Origin: Streptosporangiaceae bacterium | GTDB lineage: Bacteria > Actinomycetota > Actinomycetes > Streptosporangiales > Streptosporangiaceae | Length of the DNA stretch: 23,862 nucleotides | Assembly (NCBI GenBank): GCA_030045295.1 | Contig: JASIGD010000473.1 | Coordinates: forward strand, 1 to 23,862 | Reading direction: 5' to 3' | Shown: positions 1 through 7,228 of the stretch, piece after piece | Numbering within the stretch: the stretch's first letter is position 1 | How the letters are laid out: each line of letters starts with the position of its first letter | The notes under the pieces: generated by a model | Told to the model about the DNA's origin: nothing | The model's database searches: none | The model's input: only the letters and a program-made list of their open reading frames with translations | Made by a program: the position numbers and the translations under genes

Positions 1-60
1 GGCACCCGCCGGGGTACCTGCCGGGGCGCCGGCACCCGCCGGGGTACCTGCCGGGCCGCC
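1..60 (+). repeat. Two tandem 30-bp repeats inside the ABC exporter linker
   Basis: Positions 1-30 and 31-60 are identical except for one base (26 versus 56). In frame they encode two copies of a ten-residue Ala/Pro/Gly/Val unit (APAGVPAGAP type) in the linker before the FHA domain. The array may continue beyond the left edge. It is a flexible linker prone to expansion or contraction. Confidence 0.8.
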
Positions 61-2140
61 GACGCCGGCCGAGCCGGCGCGGTCGGTTGGGTCACTACCG
101 CCCGTCGAGCCAGTACTGCCCGCCGCTCCCGCCGCTGCCCGCGATCTGCTGCCGAGCGTCGACCGCCGTCCGACGACGCGGATGCCGCTGCCCGCCAAGG
201 CCATGCGCATCGGCCGTATCGCCGACAACGACCTGGTTCTTCCCGATCTCGAGGTGTCCCGGCATCACGCCGAACTGCGCAGGTCGCCCAGCGGGGCTTA
301 CGAGATCATCGACCTGGACAGCCACAACGGCACCTACGTCAACGGCCGGCGGGTGTCCTCCGCGGTGCTGGGCGAGTCGGACCTCGTCAGCATCGGGCGT
401 TCGACGTTCCGTCTGGCGGGCGGCGAGCTGAGGCAGTTCGTCGACGACGGCCAGGTCACCTTCAGCGCGCAGGACCTGGTGGTGAAGGTAGGCGGCGGCA
501 AGATCCTGCTCGACCACGTGACCTTCCCGATCCCCGAGAAGTCCCTGCTCGCGGTCATCGGCCCGAGCGGCGCCGGTAAGTCGACGCTACTCGGCGCGCT
601 GACCGGGATGCGCCCCGCGGATGCCGGCAACGTGCTCTACGACAACCGGGACCTCTACCGCAACTACGACGAGCTCCGCCACCGGATCGGGCTCGTCCCA
701 CAGCAGAGCGTCCTGCATACCCAGCTCACCGCCCGCCGCGCGCTGCAGTACACCGCCGAACTCCGCTTCCCGGCCGACACCAGGGCCCCCGAGCGCGACG
801 GCCGGGTCGATGAGGTGATAGGGGAGCTCGACCTGACCAAGCACGCGCAGACTCGCGCCGAGCGTCTGTCGGGCGGACAGCTCAAGCGGGTCAACGTCGC
901 GCAGGAACTGCTGACCAAGCCGTCCTTGCTGTTCCTCGACGAGCCGACCTCCGGTCTCGACCCCAACCTGGACAAGCAGGTCATGGAGCAGATGCGGGAC
1001 CTGGCCCACGACGGCCGAACGGTCATCGTGGTCACGCACAGCGTTGCGCACCTGGACATGTGCGACCGGCTGCTGGTCTTGTACCCCGGCGGGAAGATCG
1101 CCTTCTACGGCCCGCCTGCCGAAGGGCTCAAGTACTTCGCGCTGCCCGGCTGGGCCGAGGTGTTCGAGGCGTTTGAGCGCTACCCCGACCGCGACTGGGC
1201 CGGCGAGTTCAGGGCCTCGCCCGCCTACGCGACGTACGTGCTGGGCAAGCGCCCGCGCCCGGCGCCGGCGCCTCAGGACCGGCAGCTTCTGCCGGAGCAG
1301 GCCCGGCCGCGCGGCGCGCTGCGGCAGATGAGCACGCTGACCCGGCGGTACCTGCGGGTCATCGCCGCCGACCGCGGCTACCTGCTGTTCATGGGCCTGC
1401 TGCCCATCATCCTCGGCGTCTTGATCCATCTGGTGGGGACGGGCCAGGGCCTGGCAGGCCCGGCCCATACCAACCAGAACGCCCAGGAAACACTGCTGCT
1501 GCTGGTCATCTGCGCCTGCCTGTCCGGCGCCGCCAGCTCTATCAGAGAGCTGGTCAAGGAGCGCGACATCTATATCAGGGAACGCGCCGCGGGCCTGTCC
1601 TGCGGCGCCTACCTGTGGTCCAAGCTGCTGGTCCTCGGCGTCATCAGCATCGTGCAGTCGTTCGTCCTGGTCCTGCTCGGGCTGGGCGGCCGGCCGCTGC
1701 CGCCTACCGGCTCCTTGCTAACCAGCCTCCCGCTGGTCGAGCTGCTGCTCGGCGTCGCCGCGCTCGCCGTCGCGTCGATGTGCCTCGGCTTGCTCGTATC
1801 CTCCCTGGTCAGCACCTCGGAGAAGGCGATGCCCTTCCTGGTGCTGCTCACCATGATCCAGGTCATCCTGTCCGGCGGCGTCCTGTCGCTGAGCGGGAAG
1901 GCCGGGCTCACGCAGCTTGCCTGGCTGGCCCCGGCCCGCTGGGGGTTCGGGGCGGTCGCGTCGACCTCCAACCTCAACGTCATCAATCCCAGCGCGGGGA
2001 ACTTCACCGACCCGCTCTGGAACCACACGGCGAAGACCTGGCTCGTCGACATGGGCCTCACGTTCGCGCTAGCGGTGATCTACGCGCTGCTCACCTGGCT
2101 GAGGCTGCGCCGTATCGGCCCGCGCCCCCGTAAGGGCTAA
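1..2140 (+). CDS. FHA-domain ABC-2 type exporter, fused ATPase and permease (5' end cut by window)
   Basis: The reading frame is open from the window edge, so the start lies upstream. ATG 182 is only an internal Met and is used here for numbering. Order of domains: an Ala/Pro/Gly-rich linker (nt 1-180); an FHA phosphothreonine-binding domain (residues 8-75) with GR at 11-12, SRHHA at 26-30, NGTY at 49-52 and NG at 54-55; an ABC ATPase with Walker A GPSGAGKST from 127, LSGGQ at 229-233, Walker B aspartate 253 and glutamate 254, and a downstream TH switch; then an ABC-2 permease of about six TM helices (about 395-645). One polypeptide is thus a half-transporter in the inner membrane. The layout resembles mycobacterial Rv1747, which has two FHA domains before the ATPase and is controlled by Ser/Thr kinases. 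The linker here probably joins a lost first FHA domain to the second, which is inference. The substrate is unknown. The 3' end overlaps the convergent phosphatase gene by 72 bp. Confidence 0.93.
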   Translation, partial: APAGVPAGAPAPAGVPAGPPTPAEPARSVGSLPPVEPVLPAAPAAARDLLPSVDRRPTTRMPLPAKAMRIGRIADNDLVLPDLEVSRHHAELRRSPSGAYEIIDLDSHNGTYVNGRRVSSAVLGESDLVSIGRSTFRLAGGELRQFVDDGQVTFSAQDLVVKVGGGKILLDHVTFPIPEKSLLAVIGPSGAGKSTLLGALTGMRPADAGNVLYDNRDLYRNYDELRHRIGLVPQQSVLHTQLTARRALQYTAELRFPADTRAPERDGRVDEVIGELDLTKHAQTRAERLSGGQLKRVNVAQELLTKPSLLFLDEPTSGLDPNLDKQVMEQMRDLAHDGRTVIVVTHSVAHLDMCDRLLVLYPGGKIAFYGPPAEGLKYFALPGWAEVFEAFERYPDRDWAGEFRASPAYATYVLGKRPRPAPAPQDRQLLPEQARPRGALRQMSTLTRRYLRVIAADRGYLLFMGLLPIILGVLIHLVGTGQGLAGPAHTNQNAQETLLLLVICACLSGAASSIRELVKERDIYIRERAAGLSCGAYLWSKLLVLGVISIVQSFVLVLLGLGGRPLPPTGSLLTSLPLVELLLGVAALAVASMCLGLLVSSLVSTSEKAMPFLVLLTMIQVILSGGVLSLSGKAGLTQLAWLAPARWGFGAVASTSNLNVINPSAGNFTDPLWNHTAKTWLVDMGLTFALAVIYALLTWLRLRRIGPRPRKG

Positions 2141-2971
2141 CGACACAGGCTCCGGCGGCACCAGGTCGCCAAGCATCACCCGCCGCAGCTCGCCGATCGT
2201 TGCCTCGCTGACCTGCAGCCCGCTGGTCAGGAACCGGCCGAACGATCCATACCGCCGATCCGCCTCCTCGAAGGCCGCGCCCAGGTACGTCGGGCTCTGT
2301 TCCAGGATCGGCCGCAGCAGCTCGGGATCGGCCACGATGCCGATCTTGACCAGGTCGAAGCGGAGTTTCTGGTACCCCGTGCGATGGAAGTCGTTGGACA
2401 GCAAGTAGTCCCGCAGCACGATTTCGCGCGGCACGCCGAGCGCGGTGAGCACGATGGCGGTCATCCACCCGGCCCGGTCCTTGCCGCCCGAGCAGTGGTA
2501 GAGCAGCGGCAACTGCCCGGGCGAGCACAGCAGCCGCAGCGCGGCGCCGAACGCCTCCCGCTGCCGCGCGTCCGACACGAACCCGCGGTTGATCTCCACC
2601 ATGAACTCCGCGGCCCGCCCGTCTCCGAGCTCCCTGCCCTGCCGCTCATGGTCGCCGCTGGCGATCAGCTCGTAGATCGACCCGAGGTCACCGCCGCCAA
2701 CCGGCAGGCTGGTCAGCTCGACCCCGGGCGGCAGCCGGTCCCGGCCGGTGAGCAGGACCTCGCCCGACGTCCTGAAGTCGATGACGGCCCGCAGCCCGAC
2801 TCGGTCGAGCCGTTGCACGTCCGCGGCAGACAGCTGGCTGAGCGAATCGCCGCGGAAGAGCCGGCCGCGCATGACCTCGAGCCCGTACACAGTTCGGTAA
2901 CCGCCGATATCCCGCACGTTCACCGCACCGTCGAGGGCGATATGGCGCGATGGTGCCCACTCTGCGGTCAT
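2069..2971 (-). CDS. Tyrosine-protein phosphatase, MptpB/Y_phosphatase3-like
   Basis: A 300-residue cytoplasmic protein with the P-loop HCSGGKDRAGW (Cys160, Arg166, the Cx5R signature) that forms the phosphocysteine intermediate in protein tyrosine phosphatases and in related lipid phosphatases such as MptpB. The upstream blocks NVRDIGGYRT (18-27) and AVIDFRTSGE (62-71) are characteristic of this bacterial family. I start it at ATG 2971 because homology begins a few residues later. An in-frame GTG at 2992 is an alternative, and a TACGCT -10 candidate at 3018-3023 suits either. The frame stays open much further upstream, but only antisense to the M19 gene. The gene is divergent from the M19 peptidase and convergent with the ABC exporter, whose end it overlaps (stop at 2069). 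Its substrate cannot be read from sequence. It might oppose kinase signalling read by the neighbouring FHA domain, which is speculation. Confidence 0.9.
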   Translation of the reverse strand: MTAEWAPSRHIALDGAVNVRDIGGYRTVYGLEVMRGRLFRGDSLSQLSAADVQRLDRVGLRAVIDFRTSGEVLLTGRDRLPPGVELTSLPVGGGDLGSIYELIASGDHERQGRELGDGRAAEFMVEINRGFVSDARQREAFGAALRLLCSPGQLPLLYHCSGGKDRAGWMTAIVLTALGVPREIVLRDYLLSNDFHRTGYQKLRFDLVKIGIVADPELLRPILEQSPTYLGAAFEEADRRYGSFGRFLTSGLQVSEATIGELRRVMLGDLVPPEPVSLALTGARADTAQPQPGEQRVDHR

Positions 2972-3175
2972 CGGACCCGGCCCATCGCGCACCGCCCATC
3001 GTTCCCCCGCCCCCACAAGCGTACTCCGACACGCGGTCTTACCAGCGCGAATACGCCGAACTTGATCCACGACCAGGACCCGCGCCAGCTCCGCCGGCGT
3101 CACCGGCCGGCCGTCCTGACCCTTTCTTATCCCGAACGGCCAGCGGTCCCCGATCCCCGACCCGCCGGGCCCGCG

Positions 3176-3181
3176 TAGGCT
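3176..3181 (+). promoter_or_regulatory. -10 hexamer TAGGCT, leaderless promoter of the M19 gene
   Basis: TAGGCT ends six bases before GTG 3188, placing the expected transcription start on the G of the start codon. No convincing -35 or ribosome binding site is visible, as is usual for leaderless actinobacterial genes. Confidence 0.5.
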
Positions 3182-3187
3182 GGCGGG

Positions 3188-4318
3188 GTGACGGACTGGC
3201 AGCTTCAGGCGCGGGATCTGCTGCGCCGGTTCCCGCTCATCGACGGGCACAACGACCTGCCGTGGGCGTTGCGGGAGCGCGGTCCGGATGAGGTCGACCT
3301 GGCCGCGCCGGTCCCGGGCCTGCACACCGACCTGCCGCGGCTGGCCGCCGGCGGGGTGGGCGCCCAGTTCTGGTCGGTCTTCGTGCCGTCCTCGCTCGCC
3401 GGAGAGACCGCCGTCACCGCGGTGCTCGAGCAGATCGACCTGGCGCGCAGGATCATCGCCCGGTACCCCCAGGCGCTGGAACTCGCGCTGACGGCCGGCG
3501 ACGTCGAGCGGATCTTCGCGTCCGGCCGGGTGGCGTCGCTGCTCGGCGCCGAAGGCGGTCACGCGATCGCCGGGTCGCTCGGCGCGCTGCGGATGCTGTT
3601 CGCGCTCGGGGTCAGGTACATGACCCTGACGCACAACTCCAACGTCGGCTGGGCCGACTCGGCCACCGATGACGCGCGGGCCGGCGGCCTGACCGATTTC
3701 GGCCGGGACGTGGTCCGCGAGATGCAGCGGATCGGCATGCTGGTCGACCTGTCGCACGTGTCCCCGGACACGATGCGCGACGCGCTGGACGTCGCCGCGG
3801 CACCGGTGATCTTCTCGCACAGCTCGGCCCGCGCGGTCTGCGACACCCCGCGCAACGTGCCCGACGACGTCCTGGCCCGGCTGGCCCCGAACGGCGGCGT
3901 CTGCATGGTGACGTTCGTGCCCGGTTTCGTCTCTCAGCCGTGCGCGGACTGGCTGGCCGGCCTCAAGGCCGAGGCCTCGCGCCGCGGCCTGGACCCGAGG
4001 GACTTCGATCAGATGTTCAGCTTCAAGCCGGAGTGGGAGGCCGCCCATCCGCGGCCGCAGGCCACGCTGGCCCAGGTGGCCGACCACGTCGAACACGTCC
4101 GCCAGGTCGCGGGCGTCGGGCACGTGGGCCTCGGCGGCGACTTCGACGGCACCCCCGACGTCACGATCGGCCTGGAGGATGTATCCGCCTACCCGGCGCT
4201 GTTCGCCGAACTCGCCAGGCGCGGCTGGACCGAGTCCGACTGCGCCGCTCTGGCCGGGGGCAACGTCCTGCGCGTCATGCGCGAGGCCGAGTCCTTCGCC
4301 GCCCGCGCGCAGTCCTGA
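3188..4318 (+). CDS. Membrane dipeptidase (peptidase family M19, renal dipeptidase-like)
   Basis: A 376-residue zinc-dependent dipeptidase of the amidohydrolase-like TIM-barrel type. All metal ligands known from the family are visible: His21 and Asp23 in DGHND, bridging Glu122 in AEGGHA, His190 in DLSH and His211 in FSHSS, plus the late GGDFDGT motif. Length matches bacterial members. There is no signal peptide, so it is probably cytoplasmic despite the family name. Such enzymes cleave dipeptides, including some with D-residues, so a role in dipeptide or cell-wall peptide recycling is possible but not shown. GTG 3188 is chosen because the protein begins there in register with relatives and a -10 hexamer sits exactly upstream. 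The 216-bp gap to the phosphatase must hold both divergent promoters. Confidence 0.95.
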   Translation: MTDWQLQARDLLRRFPLIDGHNDLPWALRERGPDEVDLAAPVPGLHTDLPRLAAGGVGAQFWSVFVPSSLAGETAVTAVLEQIDLARRIIARYPQALELALTAGDVERIFASGRVASLLGAEGGHAIAGSLGALRMLFALGVRYMTLTHNSNVGWADSATDDARAGGLTDFGRDVVREMQRIGMLVDLSHVSPDTMRDALDVAAAPVIFSHSSARAVCDTPRNVPDDVLARLAPNGGVCMVTFVPGFVSQPCADWLAGLKAEASRRGLDPRDFDQMFSFKPEWEAAHPRPQATLAQVADHVEHVRQVAGVGHVGLGGDFDGTPDVTIGLEDVSAYPALFAELARRGWTESDCAALAGGNVLRVMREAESFAARAQS

Positions 4319-4348
4319 GCCCTCCCGGTCGAAGGGACGCGCGGCCGG

Positions 4349-4366
4349 GCCGCGGCGCGCCGCGGC
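4349..4366. terminator. 18-bp perfect palindrome, candidate bidirectional terminator
   Basis: A perfect GC-only palindrome (seven-base-pair stem GCCGCGG/CCGCGGC, CGCG loop) lies between the stop of the M19 gene at 4318 and the stop of the small minus-strand ORF at 4379. There is no U-tract, as in many actinobacterial terminators. Its place between convergent stops supports termination of both. Confidence 0.5.
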
Positions 4367-4378
4367 TGCCGTACCCGG

Positions 4379-4480
4379 TCAGCGGTCGCGGTACTCCTCG
4401 TCGGTCGCGTGCTCTCCCCAGTCCGCTCCGGGTCGCTCGTGGCCCGGGGCGACGGCCTCGGTGACGGACACGCTGGTCAT
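4379..4480 (-). CDS. Putative 33-residue acidic small protein
   Basis: ATG 4480 to TGA 4379 encodes 33 residues, starting MTSVSVTEAV and ending HATDEEYRDR, rich in Asp and Glu. I do not recognise a family. Reasons to call it: 30 of 33 codons end in G or C, as in the neighbouring genes; a TACTTT hexamer (4486-4491, minus strand) ends five bases before the ATG, as in other leaderless genes here; and a strong palindrome follows 13 bases after the stop. It is divergent from the M23-like gene, with overlapping -10 elements, and convergent with the M19 gene. No TM segment is present. It could still be chance coding potential in GC-rich DNA, or a relic N-terminus. Confidence 0.45.
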   Translation of the reverse strand: MTSVSVTEAVAPGHERPGADWGEHATDEEYRDR

Positions 4481-4484
4481 AACT

Positions 4485-4490
4485 TAAAGT
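4485..4490 (+). promoter_or_regulatory. -10 hexamer TAAAGT for the M23-like gene, overlapping a divergent -10
   Basis: TAAAGT predicts a start near 4497, giving a leader of about 165 nt before GTG 4663. Read on the other strand, the same bases give TACTTT (4491-4486) for the small minus-strand ORF, so the two promoters would compete for one site. Confidence 0.4.
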
Positions 4491-4495
4491 AGCCG

Positions 4496-4655
4496 GGGAT
4501 GCCTCTTTCGTAGTTCTGACCCGGTGATGCGCGCCTGTGGTGCAGCCTGGAGCACTAACAGCATCCCGCGTAACACCCGCACCGTCCTGGAGACGGATCG
4601 ACCCAGGCTGGCGCTCGGGTGGCAGCTGAGCTCAGTCGCCGTGCCCGACGGGAGG
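4496..4655 (+). ncRNA. Candidate structured 5' leader of the M23-like gene
   Basis: The leader holds nested complementary segments. GGGATGC (4496-4502) pairs with GCATCCC (4561-4567) and encloses a GTGC/GCAC hairpin. CACCCG (4574-4579) pairs with CGGGTG (4616-4621) and encloses CCTGG/CCAGG (4586-4590 with 4603-4607). A palindrome CTGAGCTCAG (4626-4635) follows, and the ribosome binding site GGAGG (4651-4655) sits in a short CGGG/CCCG context. Actinobacterial cell-wall hydrolase genes are often under the c-di-AMP (ydaO) riboswitch, but I could not match that consensus here. Function is inferred only from position and pairing. Confidence 0.35.
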
Positions 4656-4662
4656 CCCGATC

Positions 4663-5484
4663 GTGTCCGTTACGCTCGCCCGGCACCGTAAGCCGGAGCG
4701 ATCGTCACCGGAGCGTCGCGGCGCAGGTTCCCGGCACCGGAAGGCACGATCGGGGAGGCCTGCGTGGCGGAGCAAGCGCGCCCTGGCCGTGGCCGCTGCC
4801 GTAGCGGGCGTGGCCCTTGCGGTCTCCCTCCTTCCGGCCCTGTCCCCTTGGGCGGCGCGAAGCCCCAGCCTGACTTGGGTGGGCCAGGCCGACGCGCTCG
4901 GCTTGCAGGCTGCGGCCGGGCTGCTGGGCGTGCAGGCCAGCCAGCAAACCGAGATCGTCAGCGACGGCGTCGCCGTCGCGCCCATCTACCTGAACCCCCT
5001 GCGCAACGTCAGTGAGCTGGTTCCCGAGCGCATCGACCAGGGCGTCGACTTCTCCGGGTCGGGTCCGGTCTACGCTCTCGGTGACGCCGTCGTCAGCAAC
5101 GCGTCAGGGGATTACGCCGGCTGGCCCGGCGGAGGGTGGATCACCTACCAGCTCACTAACGGCCCGGATCAGGGGTTGACGGTCTACGTCGCCGAAGACA
5201 TCACGCCCACCGTTCAGGTCGGCGAGCAGGTGTCGCCGTCGACCGTGGTCGGCGACATGTTCGAAGGGGAAGACGGCATCGAGATCGGCTGGGCGCAGCC
5301 CGGCGGCGTGAACGCGGAGTCGCAGCTTCCCCAGGCCGGCGCCATCGGCGGGGAGGGCCCGTTCCCGACCGAGGTCGGGCTGAACTTCGACGAACTGCTG
5401 GAGACGCTGGGGGTCCCGGCCGCACCCAACCGTTACCAGACCGCGTACGGGCTCCTTCCCGCGAACTACCCGAACTGGGGTTAG
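4663..5484 (+). CDS. Secreted or membrane-anchored M23/LytM-like protein lacking catalytic histidines
   Basis: A 273-residue protein with a basic N-terminus, a hydrophobic segment at about 39-60 (signal peptide or anchor) and an exported C-terminal domain. The segment from RIDQGVDF (about 122) through PVYALGDAVV, a GWPGGGW stretch and VYVAEDITPTVQVG has the order of a LytM/M23 peptidase fold, where the first block normally contains an HxxxD metal site and a late HxH. Here the first block keeps the aspartate of GVDF but has no histidine, and the late site reads IEIGWAQP. Zinc hydrolase activity is therefore unlikely. Such degenerate LytM proteins can act as regulators or binding proteins in the wall, but the role here is not known. 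The start GTG 4663 is fixed by GGAGG seven bases upstream. A bulged hairpin overlaps its stop. Confidence 0.8.
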   Translation: MSVTLARHRKPERSSPERRGAGSRHRKARSGRPAWRSKRALAVAAAVAGVALAVSLLPALSPWAARSPSLTWVGQADALGLQAAAGLLGVQASQQTEIVSDGVAVAPIYLNPLRNVSELVPERIDQGVDFSGSGPVYALGDAVVSNASGDYAGWPGGGWITYQLTNGPDQGLTVYVAEDITPTVQVGEQVSPSTVVGDMFEGEDGIEIGWAQPGGVNAESQLPQAGAIGGEGPFPTEVGLNFDELLETLGVPAAPNRYQTAYGLLPANYPNWG

Positions 5485-5505
5485 CCCAAGGCCGCTTGGC
5501 GGGCT
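5483..5505. terminator. Bulged hairpin between convergent genes, candidate bidirectional terminator
   Basis: AGCCC at 5483-5487 pairs with GGGCT at 5501-5505, with an alternative inner CAAG/CTTG pairing. It begins inside the TAG stop of the M23-like gene and ends 18 bases before the stop of the convergent minus-strand gene. There is no U-tract. Confidence 0.4.
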
Positions 5506-5522
5506 TATCGGAACTGGGACGG

Positions 5523-6416
5523 TCAGAAGCTGGGCCGCTCGAACCAGGGCCTATCCGGCGGCAGCAGGTACCGGTCGGCCAGATGGTTGAGTACCCGCCG
5601 GGCTTGCCGGAACCGGCTGGCCACGTCGCCGACCACGACGACCCGGGCGGTGTCCACCGGGGCCAGCTCGCGGGCGGCCCGGTACCAGCGCGCCCCGAGG
5701 TACTCCCACAACTCCATGGCTGGCCGGGCGGCCAGGCGCTCCCGCTCCGAGAACGGCAGCCGCGCGGCGCGCAGCAGCCGGCCCGTATCGAGCGGGCCGA
5801 GGGCGCGCGTGGTCGCGTAGTCGGGAAACACTCCGGTGAGGAACAGCGCCACGTCGCCGAGCCTGCGGTACACGCCGGGCCGTTCGGCCTGCGGAACCGC
5901 GTCAAGCAGCCCGGCCATCCGCACTGGGTCGAGCTCGCTGAACCGCCGGATCCGCGTCCGCCCGCCCACCTGGACCCGGTAACGGCCGCTGGCCAGCCGG
6001 GTGAACGAAGCCAGCAGCTCGGCCAGGAACAGCCGGCGCGCCGGCTCGCCGAGGAAGTCCCGCAGGGCCGGAGCGTCGAACAGCGGCACCCGCTGGCGTA
6101 GCCCGGTCCGCTCCGGCACGTGGTCCATCGAGGCCAGCTCGGCGGCCGCTTGCTGGACGAACACGGCGAACACGAGAAACGGGGAGGCCGGGACCGCCCA
6201 GCCGCGGGCGGTCTCCTCGGCGTCCAGGACCGCGCGGAACACCCCGGGCTGCTCCAGCAGCCGCAGCACCGTTTCCGGGTCACCGCGCAGCCGCGAAGCA
6301 TCCGCCTCGCCCGCGGTACCGCTCACCTGACCGGTTCCGGCCACCGAAGCCAACAGGCTGAGGTCGCCGTCAGTGAGGTGGCTCGCATACTCCCGGCCGA
6401 CCAGGAAACGGTCCAT
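5523..6416 (-). CDS. Unrecognised 297-residue actinobacterial protein
   Basis: I do not recognise the family. The protein is soluble-looking, rich in Arg, Leu and Ala, without signal peptide or clear TM helix, although residues 78-90 (PFLVFAVFVQQAA) are hydrophobic. It appears largely alpha-helical. Notable blocks are DGDLSLLASVAG near the N-terminus, GVFPDYATT about two thirds along, and a C-terminal helical stretch ending PPDRPWFERPSF. No catalytic motif stands out. ATG 6416 is supported by a -10 hexamer exactly six bases upstream and by codon bias along the full length. It is transcribed alone, converging on the M23-like gene and running in the same direction as the small stress-type gene behind it. 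Codon use is like its neighbours, with no sign of recent transfer. Confidence 0.8.
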   Translation of the reverse strand: MDRFLVGREYASHLTDGDLSLLASVAGTGQVSGTAGEADASRLRGDPETVLRLLEQPGVFRAVLDAEETARGWAVPASPFLVFAVFVQQAAAELASMDHVPERTGLRQRVPLFDAPALRDFLGEPARRLFLAELLASFTRLASGRYRVQVGGRTRIRRFSELDPVRMAGLLDAVPQAERPGVYRRLGDVALFLTGVFPDYATTRALGPLDTGRLLRAARLPFSERERLAARPAMELWEYLGARWYRAARELAPVDTARVVVVGDVASRFRQARRVLNHLADRYLLPPDRPWFERPSF

Positions 6417-6422
6417 GACACC

Positions 6423-6428
6423 ACGTTA
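6423..6428 (-). promoter_or_regulatory. -10 hexamer TAACGT, leaderless promoter of the 297-residue gene
   Basis: On the minus strand TAACGT is followed by six bases and then ATG 6416, so transcription should begin at the A of the start codon. No ribosome binding site is present, in agreement with leaderless translation. Confidence 0.5.
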
Positions 6429-6534
6429 GGCCGCCAGCGGCCCGACGCCAGCCCCGCGCCCGCGAAAGCCGCGGTCAGCCTGCCACCGCGCCCGCTCGGT
6501 CAACCCCGTCCGCCGGGCCGGTCCGCCGCCGCGG

Positions 6535-6551
6535 CCCCCCAGACTGGGGGT
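6535..6551 (-). terminator. C5/G5 hairpin downstream of the stress-type gene
   Basis: CCCCC (6536-6540), loop AGACT, GGGGG (6546-6550); the inverted repeat extends to CCCCCAG/CTGGGGG around one central base. It lies 22 bases past the TAG of the minus-strand gene ending at 6573 and has no U-tract. It probably ends that transcript before the next minus-strand gene. Confidence 0.55.
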
Positions 6552-6572
6552 GGTCACCGGCCTGCGTCGGTG

Positions 6573-6986
6573 CTAGCCCTTGAGCGCTTCCTGCAGCTCG
6601 CTGGTGATTTCGTCGGCGGTGGCATCCACGGTGCGCTTCACGACCTTGGCGGCCCCCGTGAGCGCCTTGTCGAGTCCCTGCTCGACCGTTGGCTCGCCGA
6701 CCGCGATGAGCCCCGCCTGGCCCGAAGTCAGTTCCTGAGCCGCATCACGCAGCTCCTTGCGCGGCAAGGTCCCGCCGCCAAACCATTCGGGGACGACGCG
6801 TACGGCTGGGCGGTCCATCCGCTTGGCGATGTGAGGCTTGCCGTTCTCCTTGTCGATCACAGCGGCGTCGTACCGGCCGATCATCTCATCCTTGTGCAGC
6901 TGCTCGACGGCGGCCAGGTCCGTCAGGGCAGCCGAGACGCTGTCGTAGGTCGCGGTGTACACCACCAAAGGCTGCTTCTCGGGCAT
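6573..6986 (-). CDS. Small DUF1269-type/general stress-like protein
   Basis: A 137-residue cytoplasmic protein. Its first half (VYTATYDSVSAAL, then AAVEQLHKDEMIG, then RYDAAVIDKENGK) matches my recollection of actinobacterial DUF1269-like proteins, where a ferredoxin-like half beginning this way is often followed by a glycine-rich hydrophobic segment. Here the second half is instead soluble, containing GGGTLPRKELRD and a helical tail with VKRTVDATADEI. The biochemical role of the family is unknown; members are often linked to stress conditions. ATG 6986 is chosen over the longer frame because AAGGAG lies six bases upstream. A hairpin follows the stop. The 242 bp between this gene and pgeF are divergent promoter space; I see only a weak TTAGCT -10 candidate for this gene. 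The family assignment is from memory and only moderately secure. Confidence 0.75.
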   Translation of the reverse strand: MPEKQPLVVYTATYDSVSAALTDLAAVEQLHKDEMIGRYDAAVIDKENGKPHIAKRMDRPAVRVVPEWFGGGTLPRKELRDAAQELTSGQAGLIAVGEPTVEQGLDKALTGAAKVVKRTVDATADEITSELQEALKG

Positions 6987-7214
6987 CGTGTTCTCCTTGA
7001 TCTCAGCTAACCTGCCCGCAGTTGAGGGATCAGGCAGTGGATTGCTACTCATTGAGCAGTCCACACCGCAAGCCGAGCGTGGTAAAAGCGATAGTGGCTC
7101 TCGTGATATTGGCCGACGCTATACCGCCAGGCCCGCTGCTGAAGTCAGGGTCAGCCGCCTGGACGTGCTCCAGCGCCTCGCCGACGCCCCGACTTTCGCC
7201 AGCCCCGGAGCCGC

Positions 7215-7220
7215 TAAGAT
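7215..7220 (+). promoter_or_regulatory. -10 hexamer TAAGAT for the pgeF-murL-murD2 operon
   Basis: TAAGAT ends eight bases before ATG 7229, predicting a start at or within two bases of the start codon. No ribosome binding site precedes pgeF. This would be the only promoter needed for all three genes, since both downstream starts overlap the preceding stop. Confidence 0.45.
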
Positions 7221-7228
7221 CGCACCCG

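Noticed and set aside
587..1468. 293-codon minus-strand open frame
   Set aside because: Antisense to the ABC exporter ATPase motifs; a shadow.
2972..4123. Long minus-strand open frame continuing upstream of the phosphatase, antisense to the M19 gene
   Set aside because: The M19 gene on the plus strand has all its metal ligands; the antisense extension is His/Arg/Pro-rich shadow sequence typical of GC-rich DNA.
4491..4650. c-di-AMP (ydaO) riboswitch upstream of the M23-like gene
   Set aside because: The expected conserved segments, such as the GGGGUGAAUCC-like and GACAGCUAAC-like blocks, are not present; kept only as an unnamed structured leader.
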